Shown piece by piece: positions 22,144 through 29,999 of a stretch of 64,000 nucleotides of DNA. The number at the start of each line of letters is the position of its first letter. Within the stretch, counting starts at the first letter, position 1. The position numbers and the translations under genes were made by a program. The notes beneath the pieces are model-generated. The model was given only the letters and a program-made list of their open reading frames with translations, did not search any database and was not told the origin of the DNA. The DNA is taken from assembly GCF_027925155.1 (NCBI RefSeq), contig NZ_BSDY01000002.1, positions 278,459-342,458 of the forward strand, given 5' to 3'. The stretch comes from Propionigenium maris DSM 9537. Its GTDB lineage: Bacteria; Fusobacteriota; Fusobacteriia; Fusobacteriales; Fusobacteriaceae.

Positions 22144-24735
22144 CTACTTTCTCTTGTTAAGCTCCATCTTAGACTTATATCTGTTTATCCACTGCTTAGC
22201 AGGTCCCATATTTCTCTCTTCCTTGGATTTGTTGTCGTACTTACCACCAAATGCCAGGTCCAGGATGTGAAGGGAATCTGCTCCTCCGCTCTCCATAGAT
22301 TGTCTGCAGGCAGCACAGTAGGAGATCATGTGACCAGTTGTTGTCTCATTGGCTCTTCTCTTCATTACCCTGTCTGCTACATCTGGGTTTGCCGGTACTA
22401 CCATTCCTCCAAATCCGCAACATCTTGTCTTCTCTCTGGAGTTCTCAAGCTCCTCTACCTTATATCCCAGCTCATCTACAATCCATCTGATACCGTCGTG
22501 TAGATCCGGCCTGTTTCTTGTAGAACATGAATCGTGGATATTGAATACAACATCCGATCCCTTACCTACTCCATACTGCTCCTTTGGAAGACCAATCTCT
22601 GGAAGTAGAGACCATAGAGAAACTACATCCTGCTTAGCCACCTCAGAGAATATTCCCATACAAGACTGACATGCTACGATTACAGTTTCAGCTCCCATCT
22701 TATCCAGCTCAGTCTGAACAGTTGCAAACCTCTCCTTAAACTTATCCTTCTGCCCCAGAGCCTTAGTTGGTTTTCCACAACACTTAAGAAGTGATCCCAC
22801 CTCTCCGTTTAGCTTATCCTGAAGGTGCTCAAGAGCCTTTCCTACAGCTGTTGGGTTGTATGAAGGCAGTGAACATCCAGGGAAGAATACATACTTAGTC
22901 TTCTTTCCTTGAGGTGCTGGGTTGCTTGTATTAAATACCTTGGAGTATCCTAGGAACTGGTGTACATCTATTGCCTTGTGTCCCTCCATTGGAGATTTAC
23001 CGTTGTTGTCCTTTACATATTCAGGTCTCATTCCAAGGAATGCACTCTTCATATCGAAGTCCTTAGGACACTTTAGCGTACACTGAGAACATGCATTACA
23101 CGAGTAAGCGATCTTAGGGTCCATTGCTGCATATCCCTTCTCTAGATACTCTTCAAATAGGTGCTTAGGACACTCTGTAAAGTCATTTAGCATCAGACAC
23201 TCAGTCATACAGAGCTTACAAGTACACTGAAGACATCTGCTTGCTTCCCTCTCAGCCTGTTCCTTAGTGTAGCTAGCCTCTACCTCATCAAAGGACTTGA
23301 TCCTCTCCGCAGGGTCCATCTCATTGACACCCATTCTCTCTATCTTTTCTGCTGCGTCCCATCCCTCTGGAAGGTACTCAGCTGGAAGGTGAAGTTTAGT
23401 CTCATATGGCCCCTCTGCCTCTAGAGTCCTTCCCTCCTTCAGGTCCTTTCCATTAAGAAATCTGTCTACAGACGTGGAAGCTCTTCTTCCCTCTGCCATA
23501 GCTCCGATTACGATAAATGCTGTAGCACAGTCTCCTGCCACAAATACCCTCTCATCTGCTGTAGACTGCATAGTTAGAGGATCTGCTTCAAAGGTACCAT
23601 TTCCTCTTCTTTCCATGCTCTCATTCCTATCAAATGATGCATCTACACCCTGACCAATGGCAAATACCACTGTATCTACATCTAATATTTTCTTATTATT
23701 TTCATCAAACTTAGGAGCAAATCTTCCCTCATCGTCGAAGATAGATAAACACTCCTTGATTACAAGTCCGCTGACTCTTCCGCTGTCATCTACAATGATA
23801 TTATCTGTACCCATAGCCAAGTTAAACTTTACTCCCTCAGCTACTGCACCGTGGATCTCGTGCATAGAAGATGCCATAGCCTCATAAGTGGGCTCTAGAC
23901 ACACTGCGTGTACCTCTTCCACACCAGCTACTCTAAGAGATGATCTTGCACAGTCCATTGCAACATCTCCCCCACCGATTACAGCTACTCTCTTCCCTGC
24001 TCCCTCAAAGTTTCTTGTTAGAGAGATCTCCTTCAGGTACTCTGCTGCGTGGTATACTCCATTGGCATCTGAGTTTTCAAGTCTTGTGTCCACTCTTCCA
24101 GCCTGTCTTCCCACAGCTACGATCACTGCATCGTGGGTATTCTTCAGCTCATCAAAGTCGATATCCTTTCCTATCTCCACTCCAAGCTTGATAGTTACTC
24201 CCAGCTTTTCAAGGATAGAGTATTCTGTATCGATTACCTCTCTAGGCAGTCTGTACTCAGGAATACCTACTCTCATCATTCCCCCCAGTACAGGAAGCTT
24301 TTCATAGATAGTTACCTCGTGTCCCTTTCTAGCCAGATCCATAGCTGCCTGAGCTCCTGCAGGTCCAGCACCGATTACCGCTACCTTCTTTCCGCTTGCA
24401 GGCGCCTTTTCAGTGTTCCAGTTGGCAGGGTTATCAAAGTTATCTGCAGCATATCTTTTCAGGTTAGCTACCGATATAGGAGAATCTTCCTCTCCCCTTC
24501 TACAGCCACCTTCACACGGGTGTGCACATATTCTTCCTAGAGTTCCTGGCAGGAATAGCTTTTCTCTGATTAGAGATATTGCATCCTCTCCCTTTCCCTC
24601 ACCTATAAGGTTTATGTACCCCTTAACATCTGTATGCATTGGACAGGCAGACTGACACGCCGGCTTAGAGTCACCCATACAATTATCTACAATATCCTGC
24701 ATCCTTTCGATTACATCATTACCTAGTTTTCCCAT
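22144..24735 (-). CDS. GltD-like FAD/NAD(P) oxidoreductase fused to iron-sulfur and two CCG (HdrB-like) domains
   Basis: 863 aa. The N-terminal iron-sulfur section (Cys19, 27, 31, then CAHPCEGGC) and FAD/NAD(P) folds (VAVIGAGPAGAQAA, VAVIGGGDVAMDCAR, FVAGDCATAF) match glutamate-synthase small-subunit-type oxidoreductases. The C-terminal half has CTCKLCMTEC and SCNACSQCTLKCP clusters, then two cysteine-rich CCG domains (FFPGCSLPSYNP/CCGKP and HDSCSTRNRP/CCGFGG) like those of heterodisulfide reductase HdrB and succinate dehydrogenase E. It is soluble. HdrB-type CCG sites reduce disulfides, so a role in reducing a persulfide or disulfide carrier from the rhodaneses is a reasonable inference. Two TACCCC palindromes flank its promoter. 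Confidence 0.87.
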   Translation of the reverse strand: MGKLGNDVIERMQDIVDNCMGDSKPACQSACPMHTDVKGYINLIGEGKGEDAISLIREKLFLPGTLGRICAHPCEGGCRRGEEDSPISVANLKRYAADNFDNPANWNTEKAPASGKKVAVIGAGPAGAQAAMDLARKGHEVTIYEKLPVLGGMMRVGIPEYRLPREVIDTEYSILEKLGVTIKLGVEIGKDIDFDELKNTHDAVIVAVGRQAGRVDTRLENSDANGVYHAAEYLKEISLTRNFEGAGKRVAVIGGGDVAMDCARSSLRVAGVEEVHAVCLEPTYEAMASSMHEIHGAVAEGVKFNLAMGTDNIIVDDSGRVSGLVIKECLSIFDDEGRFAPKFDENNKKILDVDTVVFAIGQGVDASFDRNESMERRGNGTFEADPLTMQSTADERVFVAGDCATAFIVIGAMAEGRRASTSVDRFLNGKDLKEGRTLEAEGPYETKLHLPAEYLPEGWDAAEKIERMGVNEMDPAERIKSFDEVEASYTKEQAEREASRCLQCTCKLCMTECLMLNDFTECPKHLFEEYLEKGYAAMDPKIAYSCNACSQCTLKCPKDFDMKSAFLGMRPEYVKDNNGKSPMEGHKAIDVHQFLGYSKVFNTSNPAPQGKKTKYVFFPGCSLPSYNPTAVGKALEHLQDKLNGEVGSLLKCCGKPTKALGQKDKFKERFATVQTELDKMGAETVIVACQSCMGIFSEVAKQDVVSLWSLLPEIGLPKEQYGVGKGSDVVFNIHDSCSTRNRPDLHDGIRWIVDELGYKVEELENSREKTRCCGFGGMVVPANPDVADRVMKRRANETTTGHMISYCAACRQSMESGGADSLHILDLAFGGKYDNKSKEERNMGPAKQWINRYKSKMELNKRK

Positions 24736-24753
24736 CTATCCTCTTCCTCCTGC

Positions 24754-24768
24754 TACCCCGGGGGGGTA
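24754..24768. promoter_or_regulatory. CsoR/CstR-type operator, site 1
   Basis: TACCCC-GGG-GGGGTA, 18 bp upstream of the redox-protein ATG on the minus strand and downstream of its probable -10 (TATAAT, minus strand 24779-24774). This is the classic palindrome bound by CsoR/CstR repressors. Confidence 0.75.
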
Positions 24769-24787
24769 TGAAAATTATAAAAAAATA

Positions 24788-24821
24788 TTGAAAGCCCTAC
24801 CCCTAGGGGGTAGGCTTTCAT
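24788..24821 (-). terminator. Terminator with embedded CsoR-type operator (site 2)
   Basis: TGAAAGCC/GGCTTTCA arms enclose TACCCCTAGGGGGTA. On the minus strand it follows the 24846 stop and runs into ATATTTTTTTA, so it should end the rhodanese operon. The inner palindrome is also a full CsoR-type site just upstream of the redox-protein promoter. Confidence 0.75.
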
Positions 24822-24845
24822 ATTTTAAAGCGCTATACCTAGTAA

Positions 24846-25685
24846 TTACATTCCGTAGTTCTTAGGAGCGTCTGAAGCTCCATACTCGATCCATGAACCA
24901 TCATAGTTCTTTACATTGTCATATCCAAGGATCTCAATTAGAGCAAACATTGTCTGAGTTGATCTTACTGCTGACTTACAGTGTGGCATGATTGCCTTAA
25001 GATCCTTAGTTACTCCTGCATCTGCATAGATCTTTGCTAGCTCCTCCTTAGACTTGTATGTTCCCTCTGGAGTAATGTTGTTCTTCCACTCGATGAATAC
25101 AGAGTTTGGAACGTGCCCCTTGATTCTTTCCATCTTAGACCTTGTATCGATTACAACCATCTCAGAATCATCAATAGACTTCTTTACCTCTGCTAGATCT
25201 GCAACTAGATCCTTGTTAGCTTCCTGTGCCACATACTTGCTTTCCTTTGTAGGCTGTGTTGGAGCTGCCATAGGAAGTCCTGCATTTTCCCACGCCATAA
25301 TCTGACCATCTACTACGTATACATCTCCCTTGTGTCCATATAGGTGAAGGATCCACCAAAGTCTTGTAGCATTCATCATTCCCTCATCGTCAACTATTAC
25401 AATAGTATCTGTCTCCTCTATTCCCTTAGCCGACATAAGGTTTTCGAACTCTTCCTTTGGAAGAACCATTCCGTTGATTCCGTCTACCTGTCTTGCTACA
25501 TCCTTGTTTAGGATTACCATTGCTCCTGGTATTGTTTTAGCAGGAACCTTGTCCCATCTGTAGTCCAGTACTACTACATCCTCTCTGTCCTTGATCTCAT
25601 TTACCTTCTCAGGTGTGATAAGTCCCCCTGCAAATGCCATTGAGCAAAGAAGAAATGTCATAACTATTCCCAATATCTTTTTCAT
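24846..25685 (-). CDS. Exported tandem rhodanese (sulfurtransferase), divergent active site
   Basis: 279 aa with a signal peptide (about 1-19). The first rhodanese domain is inactive (IVDDEGMMNATRLWW). The second carries Cys236 in the loop MPHCKSAVRST, which differs from the CQSGVRSAH of its two paralogues nearby and may change the sulfur acceptor. The shared VKNYDGSWIE motif near the end marks the YnjE/SseA-like group. Such enzymes move sulfane sulfur through a cysteine persulfide, here outside the cytoplasm. It is cotranscribed with the gene 39 bp upstream. Confidence 0.88.
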   Translation of the reverse strand: MKKILGIVMTFLLCSMAFAGGLITPEKVNEIKDREDVVVLDYRWDKVPAKTIPGAMVILNKDVARQVDGINGMVLPKEEFENLMSAKGIEETDTIVIVDDEGMMNATRLWWILHLYGHKGDVYVVDGQIMAWENAGLPMAAPTQPTKESKYVAQEANKDLVADLAEVKKSIDDSEMVVIDTRSKMERIKGHVPNSVFIEWKNNITPEGTYKSKEELAKIYADAGVTKDLKAIMPHCKSAVRSTQTMFALIEILGYDNVKNYDGSWIEYGASDAPKNYGM

Positions 25686-25724
25686 TGTTGCCCCTCCCTG
25701 TAAAATTTATAATTAATGTTTAAA

Positions 25725-26630
25725 TTAATTCTTGTCTGCTGGTAGATCCTTGTTATATGACCACTCGATCCAAGAACCATCGTAGTTCTTTACATTGTCA
25801 TATCCAAGAAGCTGAGTTAATACAAATGTTGTATGAGCTGATCTTACTCCAGACTGACAGTAAGCTATGGCTCCTCTATCTTCAAACTCTCCGTAGATCT
25901 TTGCTAGCTCCTCTACAGATTTAAAGGTCTTATCTCCCTCATAGTTAACAGCTGTCTCCCAAGGAATAAATATCTCACTTGGAATTCTACCTGGTCTGAA
26001 GGCACCCTTCTTAGTAGTTGTTCCCTCATGCTCAGCTACTGATCTTGTATCGATAATAGGAGTTTTCTTTGTATCCACTGCACTCTTTACATCCTCTAGC
26101 ACAGCCAGCTTGCTGTAGTCTTCTTTCCCCTTAAACTTAAACTCCTGTGCTACAGCCTTATCTCCAAATCCTCTCTGGAAATCAAATCCTGCAACCTTCC
26201 ATCCATCAACACCACCGTCTATTAGAGATACATTGTGGAATCCATACATATCAAGAACCCACCATAATCTAGCTGCATCGTAGTCTGCCTTGGCATCATA
26301 GATAAGAACATAGGTATCTGAGTTTACTCCAAGCTTTCCAAGCTCCTTCTCCATCTTTTCCTTGCTAGCTCTCATACCTCCAAATGGGTACTCATCCTTG
26401 TCAGCTCCCATAGCCGGTCTCCACATATTCTGTGCTCCTGGAATATGACCTGCCATAAAGTGCGCTGAACTTCTGGTGTCTATTACCACCACATTTTTTT
26501 CGGTTTCCATGATCTTCTTTGCCTGCTCTGCACTTACTAGAGCCTTTGGGTTAGCATACTGCGAGTAATCCTTTGCCATTGCCACAACTGTAGTTAAAAC
26601 CATTGCCACCAATACCAATAATTTTTTCAT
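25725..26630 (-). CDS. Exported tandem rhodanese (sulfurtransferase)
   Basis: 301 aa with a signal peptide (about 1-19). Domain 1 is degenerate (LIYDAKADYDAARLWW); domain 2 has the active loop AYCQSGVRSAH with Cys258. It is close in sequence to the rhodanese part of the protein encoded at 20512-22056, including RPAMGADKDEYPFGGMRA and YDGSWIEWSYN, so these arose by duplication. Good ribosome site AGGGGAGG. First gene of a two-gene operon with a strong promoter. Confidence 0.9.
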   Translation of the reverse strand: MKKLLVLVAMVLTTVVAMAKDYSQYANPKALVSAEQAKKIMETEKNVVVIDTRSSAHFMAGHIPGAQNMWRPAMGADKDEYPFGGMRASKEKMEKELGKLGVNSDTYVLIYDAKADYDAARLWWVLDMYGFHNVSLIDGGVDGWKVAGFDFQRGFGDKAVAQEFKFKGKEDYSKLAVLEDVKSAVDTKKTPIIDTRSVAEHEGTTTKKGAFRPGRIPSEIFIPWETAVNYEGDKTFKSVEELAKIYGEFEDRGAIAYCQSGVRSAHTTFVLTQLLGYDNVKNYDGSWIEWSYNKDLPADKN

Positions 26631-26682
26631 ACTTTCCTCCCCTTTTCATAAAATAATAATATATATAACTCTCTCTAATACA

Positions 26683-26710
26683 TTTATATTATTTTTTTCA
26701 CATTAGTCAA
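26683..26710 (-). promoter_or_regulatory. Promoter of the exported rhodanese operon
   Basis: TTGACT (26710-26705), a 16-bp spacer and TATAAA (26688-26683) on the minus strand. No TACCCC operator overlaps it, unlike the neighbouring promoters. Confidence 0.7.
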
Positions 26711-26779
26711 CAAAAATATTCCATTTAACAAGTATTTGTGTCGATTTTTTGTATTTTTTTCACATATAACAAGAAAAAA

Positions 26780-27403
26780 TTATTTCATCATCTTCTTTAC
26801 ATAGGTAAAGAAGTCCTCCATGTTTCTCTCCTCATTTAAGCAAACGTTTAGGAAGAGCTCCATGATCTCCTTATTTACACTCTTCATAGCTGAGTTAATT
26901 GCAAGGGTCTGATTTAAGATATTGGCACAGTAGTCCTCATTGTCCACCATCTTCTTTACTCCCCTTACCTGCCCCTCTATCTTAGAGAGCCTTTTTATTA
27001 TATCTTCCCTCTTCTCCCTAGCTTCATCCTGACTCAGCTTAGTAATAAGAGGCTGGGTATTGGAGTAGGTTTTCTGCCAGGCTTTAAGTCCCCCTGCCAT
27101 ATCGTAGACTTCCTCAAATCCCATCTTTACCATAAGGGCTGCTGCTGCCTTACTTCTTCCACCTACAGCACAGTAGACTAAGTAGGGAAGGGTTTTATCC
27201 AATTTTTCTATCTCCTTCTTAAAGTTGGAGAGCTTGAAAAAATCTATCACCAAAGAATTTTCAATATTTCCCTCACTTTCGTGTTCCTTTTCAGTTCTAA
27301 CGTCTAGATAGACCAGTTCCTTCCTGCTATCCATTAAGTTTTTACACTCTTCCAAGGAAAGGGTTTTAAAACCTTCATTGTTTTTCTTGAAAAAATTTAA
27401 CAT
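26780..27403 (-). CDS. Rhodanese fused to a CsoR/CstR-family repressor
   Basis: 207 aa, cytoplasmic. Residues about 12-110 form a single rhodanese domain with active Cys78 (VYCAVGGRS). Residues about 125-207 form a CsoR-family four-helix DNA-binding domain (REDIIKRLSKIEGQVRGVKKM). Its cysteines 159 (DYCANIL) and 188 (FLNVC) are 29 residues apart, the spacing reported for the S. aureus persulfide sensor CstR (Cys31/Cys60). The copper-ligand His expected four residues before the second Cys is absent. It is therefore likely a persulfide-sensing repressor with its own sulfur-transfer domain. A matching operator lies at its promoter, which suggests autoregulation. Confidence 0.9.
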   Translation of the reverse strand: MLNFFKKNNEGFKTLSLEECKNLMDSRKELVYLDVRTEKEHESEGNIENSLVIDFFKLSNFKKEIEKLDKTLPYLVYCAVGGRSKAAAALMVKMGFEEVYDMAGGLKAWQKTYSNTQPLITKLSQDEAREKREDIIKRLSKIEGQVRGVKKMVDNEDYCANILNQTLAINSAMKSVNKEIMELFLNVCLNEERNMEDFFTYVKKMMK

Positions 27404-27420
27404 ATTCCCTCCTTAATTGC

Positions 27421-27435
27421 TACCCCCCTAGGGTA
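27421..27435. promoter_or_regulatory. CsoR/CstR-type operator, site 3
   Basis: TACCCCCCTAGGGTA, 18 bp upstream of the rhodanese-repressor ATG and at the expected transcription start of its promoter. It should give negative autoregulation. Confidence 0.75.
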
Positions 27436-27441
27436 TACATT

Positions 27442-27470
27442 ATCATACTGTTAATTTTTTATTTTGTCAA
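27442..27470 (-). promoter_or_regulatory. Promoter of the rhodanese-repressor gene
   Basis: TTGACA (27470-27465), a 17-bp spacer and TATGAT (27447-27442) on the minus strand, directly followed by the operator. Confidence 0.85.
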
Positions 27471-27665
27471 CTTAAATCCCAAAATGAACACTTTAAGAAC
27501 ATTGTTTTGAAAATCGAAATATTTTTTCTTGTAATTTTATAAAAAAGCCGATCATTTTAAGGTGGGGTAGTTTACCTTTTAAACTAAATAAATAAACATA
27601 CTTCCAGAAGCGATTCCCCTGAAAACGCCCTCTATAAAAGTCATTCTCTACCTCTGCGAACTCTA

Positions 27666-27695
27666 TAAAAAAAGAGCTGATCCTTGGATCAGCTC
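27666..27695 (-). terminator. Terminator of the two-component operon
   Basis: GAGCTGATCC/GGATCAGCTC stem with a T-run on the minus strand. The hairpin includes the last codons of the kinase gene. Confidence 0.88.
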
Positions 27696-29161
27696 CTCTT
27701 CTTCTCTTCTTCTCTATCTATAGGAAGGCATATCTTAAATGTACTTCCCTTCCCCAGTTCACTGGATATCTCCAGATATCCCTTGTGAACCTCCAGTATA
27801 TGCTTTACTATGGCAAGGCCCAGTCCTACTCCAGATTTTTTATGGGTTCTTACATTGTCCTCCCTGAAAAATCTGTCGGTTATTCTGGCAATATTCTCCT
27901 TCTTTATACCTATACCGCAGTCCTCTACCACTATCTTTACGGTATTTTCAAAGGTTTCTCCCCTTACCCTTATCCATCCATTTTCCCTGTTATACTTTAT
28001 GGAGTTATTTATGAGATTCATTATTACCTGCTTTAAACTTCCCGCATCTCCTATAACCCTTATATCCTTAATATCATCGAAGTTCCAGGACAGATCTATT
28101 CCCGACTCCATGGCTATCATCTCCATGATATCGCATATATCATTTCCCATATGTGCCAGGTCCACAGGCTTAAATAGTCTTTTAAGACTTTGAGGATTCT
28201 GTGTCAGGTTGAGAAGCTCCTTGATCATCCCGTCCAGCCAGTTTATCTCCTCTAGAATCTTTAGGAGGGTTTCCTCATAGTCCTTGGCGCTTCTTTCCTG
28301 CACCAGTTCTATCTCTATCATACTCTTCATAGAAGCTATAGGTGTCTTAAGCTCATGACTTACATTGGAGGAAAACTCCTCCATCTTCTCGATATTTATC
28401 TCTACATTCTCTATAAGTTTATTTAAGGTAACAATAAGTTTATCCACCTCTCTGCTTCCATAACGCTTTGTAAAACGCTGAGAGAGGTCGAATACCTCCT
28501 CCTTATAGAGTCCTCCGGTAAACTCATTGAGCTCCCTTAGGGCTCCCAATACCTTATCCATTGCATAGTTCACCAGAAGTATCTGAACCCCGGTGAGTAA
28601 GCAGAGAACAACCAGGAGCATGAGGTTTATTGTATACTTGATATTTTTTAAGTAGGATATATCCTTGGTAAGTCCCAGATAACTTCCCTCTGGAAAGAAA
28701 TCATTCTTGGGAAGAGGAATCATAAGCATATGCTTGGTACTGTAGCTGTAATACCTATTCTCCTCTATTACCTCATCTATCTTCTCCTTGGGAATTCCCT
28801 TTAACTCATAGGTTCCAAAGTTATCCCCAAAATACCCCCTGAGAACTCCCCAGGTTTTAGGGAAGTCTGAGGTGGTCATATATATTACCCCCTTAGGGGG
28901 CTCTATTACCACTATAGAAAAGAGCTTGCTCATCTCGCTGAGCTGTCTGTCCACATCCTGAGTCCCCCTTTTCAGGGTCTCTGTGAGAAGGCCTATCTCC
29001 TCCTCCATCTCCTTTTCCACCTCCATCATAACAAGGTGTTCTATGGAGTAGTTAAAAAAGGAGGATACCCCTATGAAGGTAAATATTATAAGTCCCGTAC
29101 TTATAATGAGTATCTTCCCCTTCAGTCTGTCTCGGAAATAAAGAAATCTTTTAAGTTTCAA
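27689..29161 (-). CDS. Sensor histidine kinase
   Basis: 490 aa membrane kinase. Two membrane helices (about 16-37 and 178-200) flank an extracytoplasmic sensor of about 140 aa. Then follow a HAMP-like linker, the phospho-acceptor box FSSNVSHELKTPIASM (His about 269) and ATPase motifs (NNSIKYN N-box, VEDCGIGI G1, GVGLGLAIVKHIL G2). It pairs with the response regulator encoded 2 bp upstream. The sensor region has no recognised fold, and its signal is unknown. It ends about 290 bp from the rhodanese-repressor gene, so a functional link to that block is possible but unproven. Confidence 0.92.
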   Translation of the reverse strand: MKLKRFLYFRDRLKGKILIISTGLIIFTFIGVSSFFNYSIEHLVMMEVEKEMEEEIGLLTETLKRGTQDVDRQLSEMSKLFSIVVIEPPKGVIYMTTSDFPKTWGVLRGYFGDNFGTYELKGIPKEKIDEVIEENRYYSYSTKHMLMIPLPKNDFFPEGSYLGLTKDISYLKNIKYTINLMLLVVLCLLTGVQILLVNYAMDKVLGALRELNEFTGGLYKEEVFDLSQRFTKRYGSREVDKLIVTLNKLIENVEINIEKMEEFSSNVSHELKTPIASMKSMIEIELVQERSAKDYEETLLKILEEINWLDGMIKELLNLTQNPQSLKRLFKPVDLAHMGNDICDIMEMIAMESGIDLSWNFDDIKDIRVIGDAGSLKQVIMNLINNSIKYNRENGWIRVRGETFENTVKIVVEDCGIGIKKENIARITDRFFREDNVRTHKKSGVGLGLAIVKHILEVHKGYLEISSELGKGSTFKICLPIDREEEKKRS

Positions 29162-29163
29162 GT

Positions 29164-29832
29164 TTAAGCCTTTAATATATATCCTACTCCTCTTACAGTG
29201 TGGATAAGTTTTTCATCGAAATCCTTATCTATCTTCTTTCTCAGGTGGTTTATATAAACATCCACTACGTTGGTATCCGTTAAGAAATCTATATTCCAGA
29301 CTTTTTCTGCTATCATAGTCCTTGTAAGAACAAGGTTCTTATTTCTAAGGAAGTACTCTAGAAGGGAAAACTCCTTTAAGGTAAGCTCGATAAGCTTATC
29401 TCCCCTTCTTATCTCTCTGTTTAAAAGGTTTACAGTAAGATCCTTTGCTGCAATTATACTCTCCTTATCCTCTGAGTTTCTACGGAGAACTGCTCTCAAC
29501 CTGGCAAGTAACTCTGCAAAGGCAAAGGGCTTGGTTACATAGTCATCTGCTCCAGCATCTAGACCGGCCACCTTATCTCCAATCTCTCCCTTAGCAGAAA
29601 GTAACACTATATAAGCTGAATTTTTTTCCTTTCTCAGGGCTTTACACACCTCTATTCCATTCATCTTAGGAATCATCACATCCAAAAGGATCAGGTCGTA
29701 GCTGTTGATCGACGCCATATATACTGCATCTTCTCCATCTTCACAGACGTCCACCTTATACCCCGCTTCCGTCAGACCCTTCTTAAGGTATGTCAATATG
29801 TTCAGTTCATCCTCTACCACTAATACCTTCAT
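29164..29832 (-). CDS. OmpR/PhoB-family response regulator
   Basis: 222 aa. The receiver domain (1-115) has acidic EDE at 7-9, phospho-acceptor Asp in LILLDVMIPKMNG, and TKPFAFAELLAR with the switch Lys. The C-terminal winged helix (about 125-220) shows TLKEFSLLEYFLRNKN and DVYINHLRKKID. First gene of the pair with the histidine kinase; GGAG-type ribosome site. Confidence 0.94.
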   Translation of the reverse strand: MKVLVVEDELNILTYLKKGLTEAGYKVDVCEDGEDAVYMASINSYDLILLDVMIPKMNGIEVCKALRKEKNSAYIVLLSAKGEIGDKVAGLDAGADDYVTKPFAFAELLARLRAVLRRNSEDKESIIAAKDLTVNLLNREIRRGDKLIELTLKEFSLLEYFLRNKNLVLTRTMIAEKVWNIDFLTDTNVVDVYINHLRKKIDKDFDEKLIHTVRGVGYILKA

Positions 29833-29999
29833 AAATTCGCTCCTCTCTATCGCTTTTAAATTCCTTATTTATTGCTCCACATAATATGAATTATATCACA
29901 ATTATCCCTTTGAGCAAGAGTTAATACTACTCCTTTTTTGAAATTAAAATCATTTATCTGTTTATTAATCTTTTATTAATCTTTTATTAAAAAGACTCC

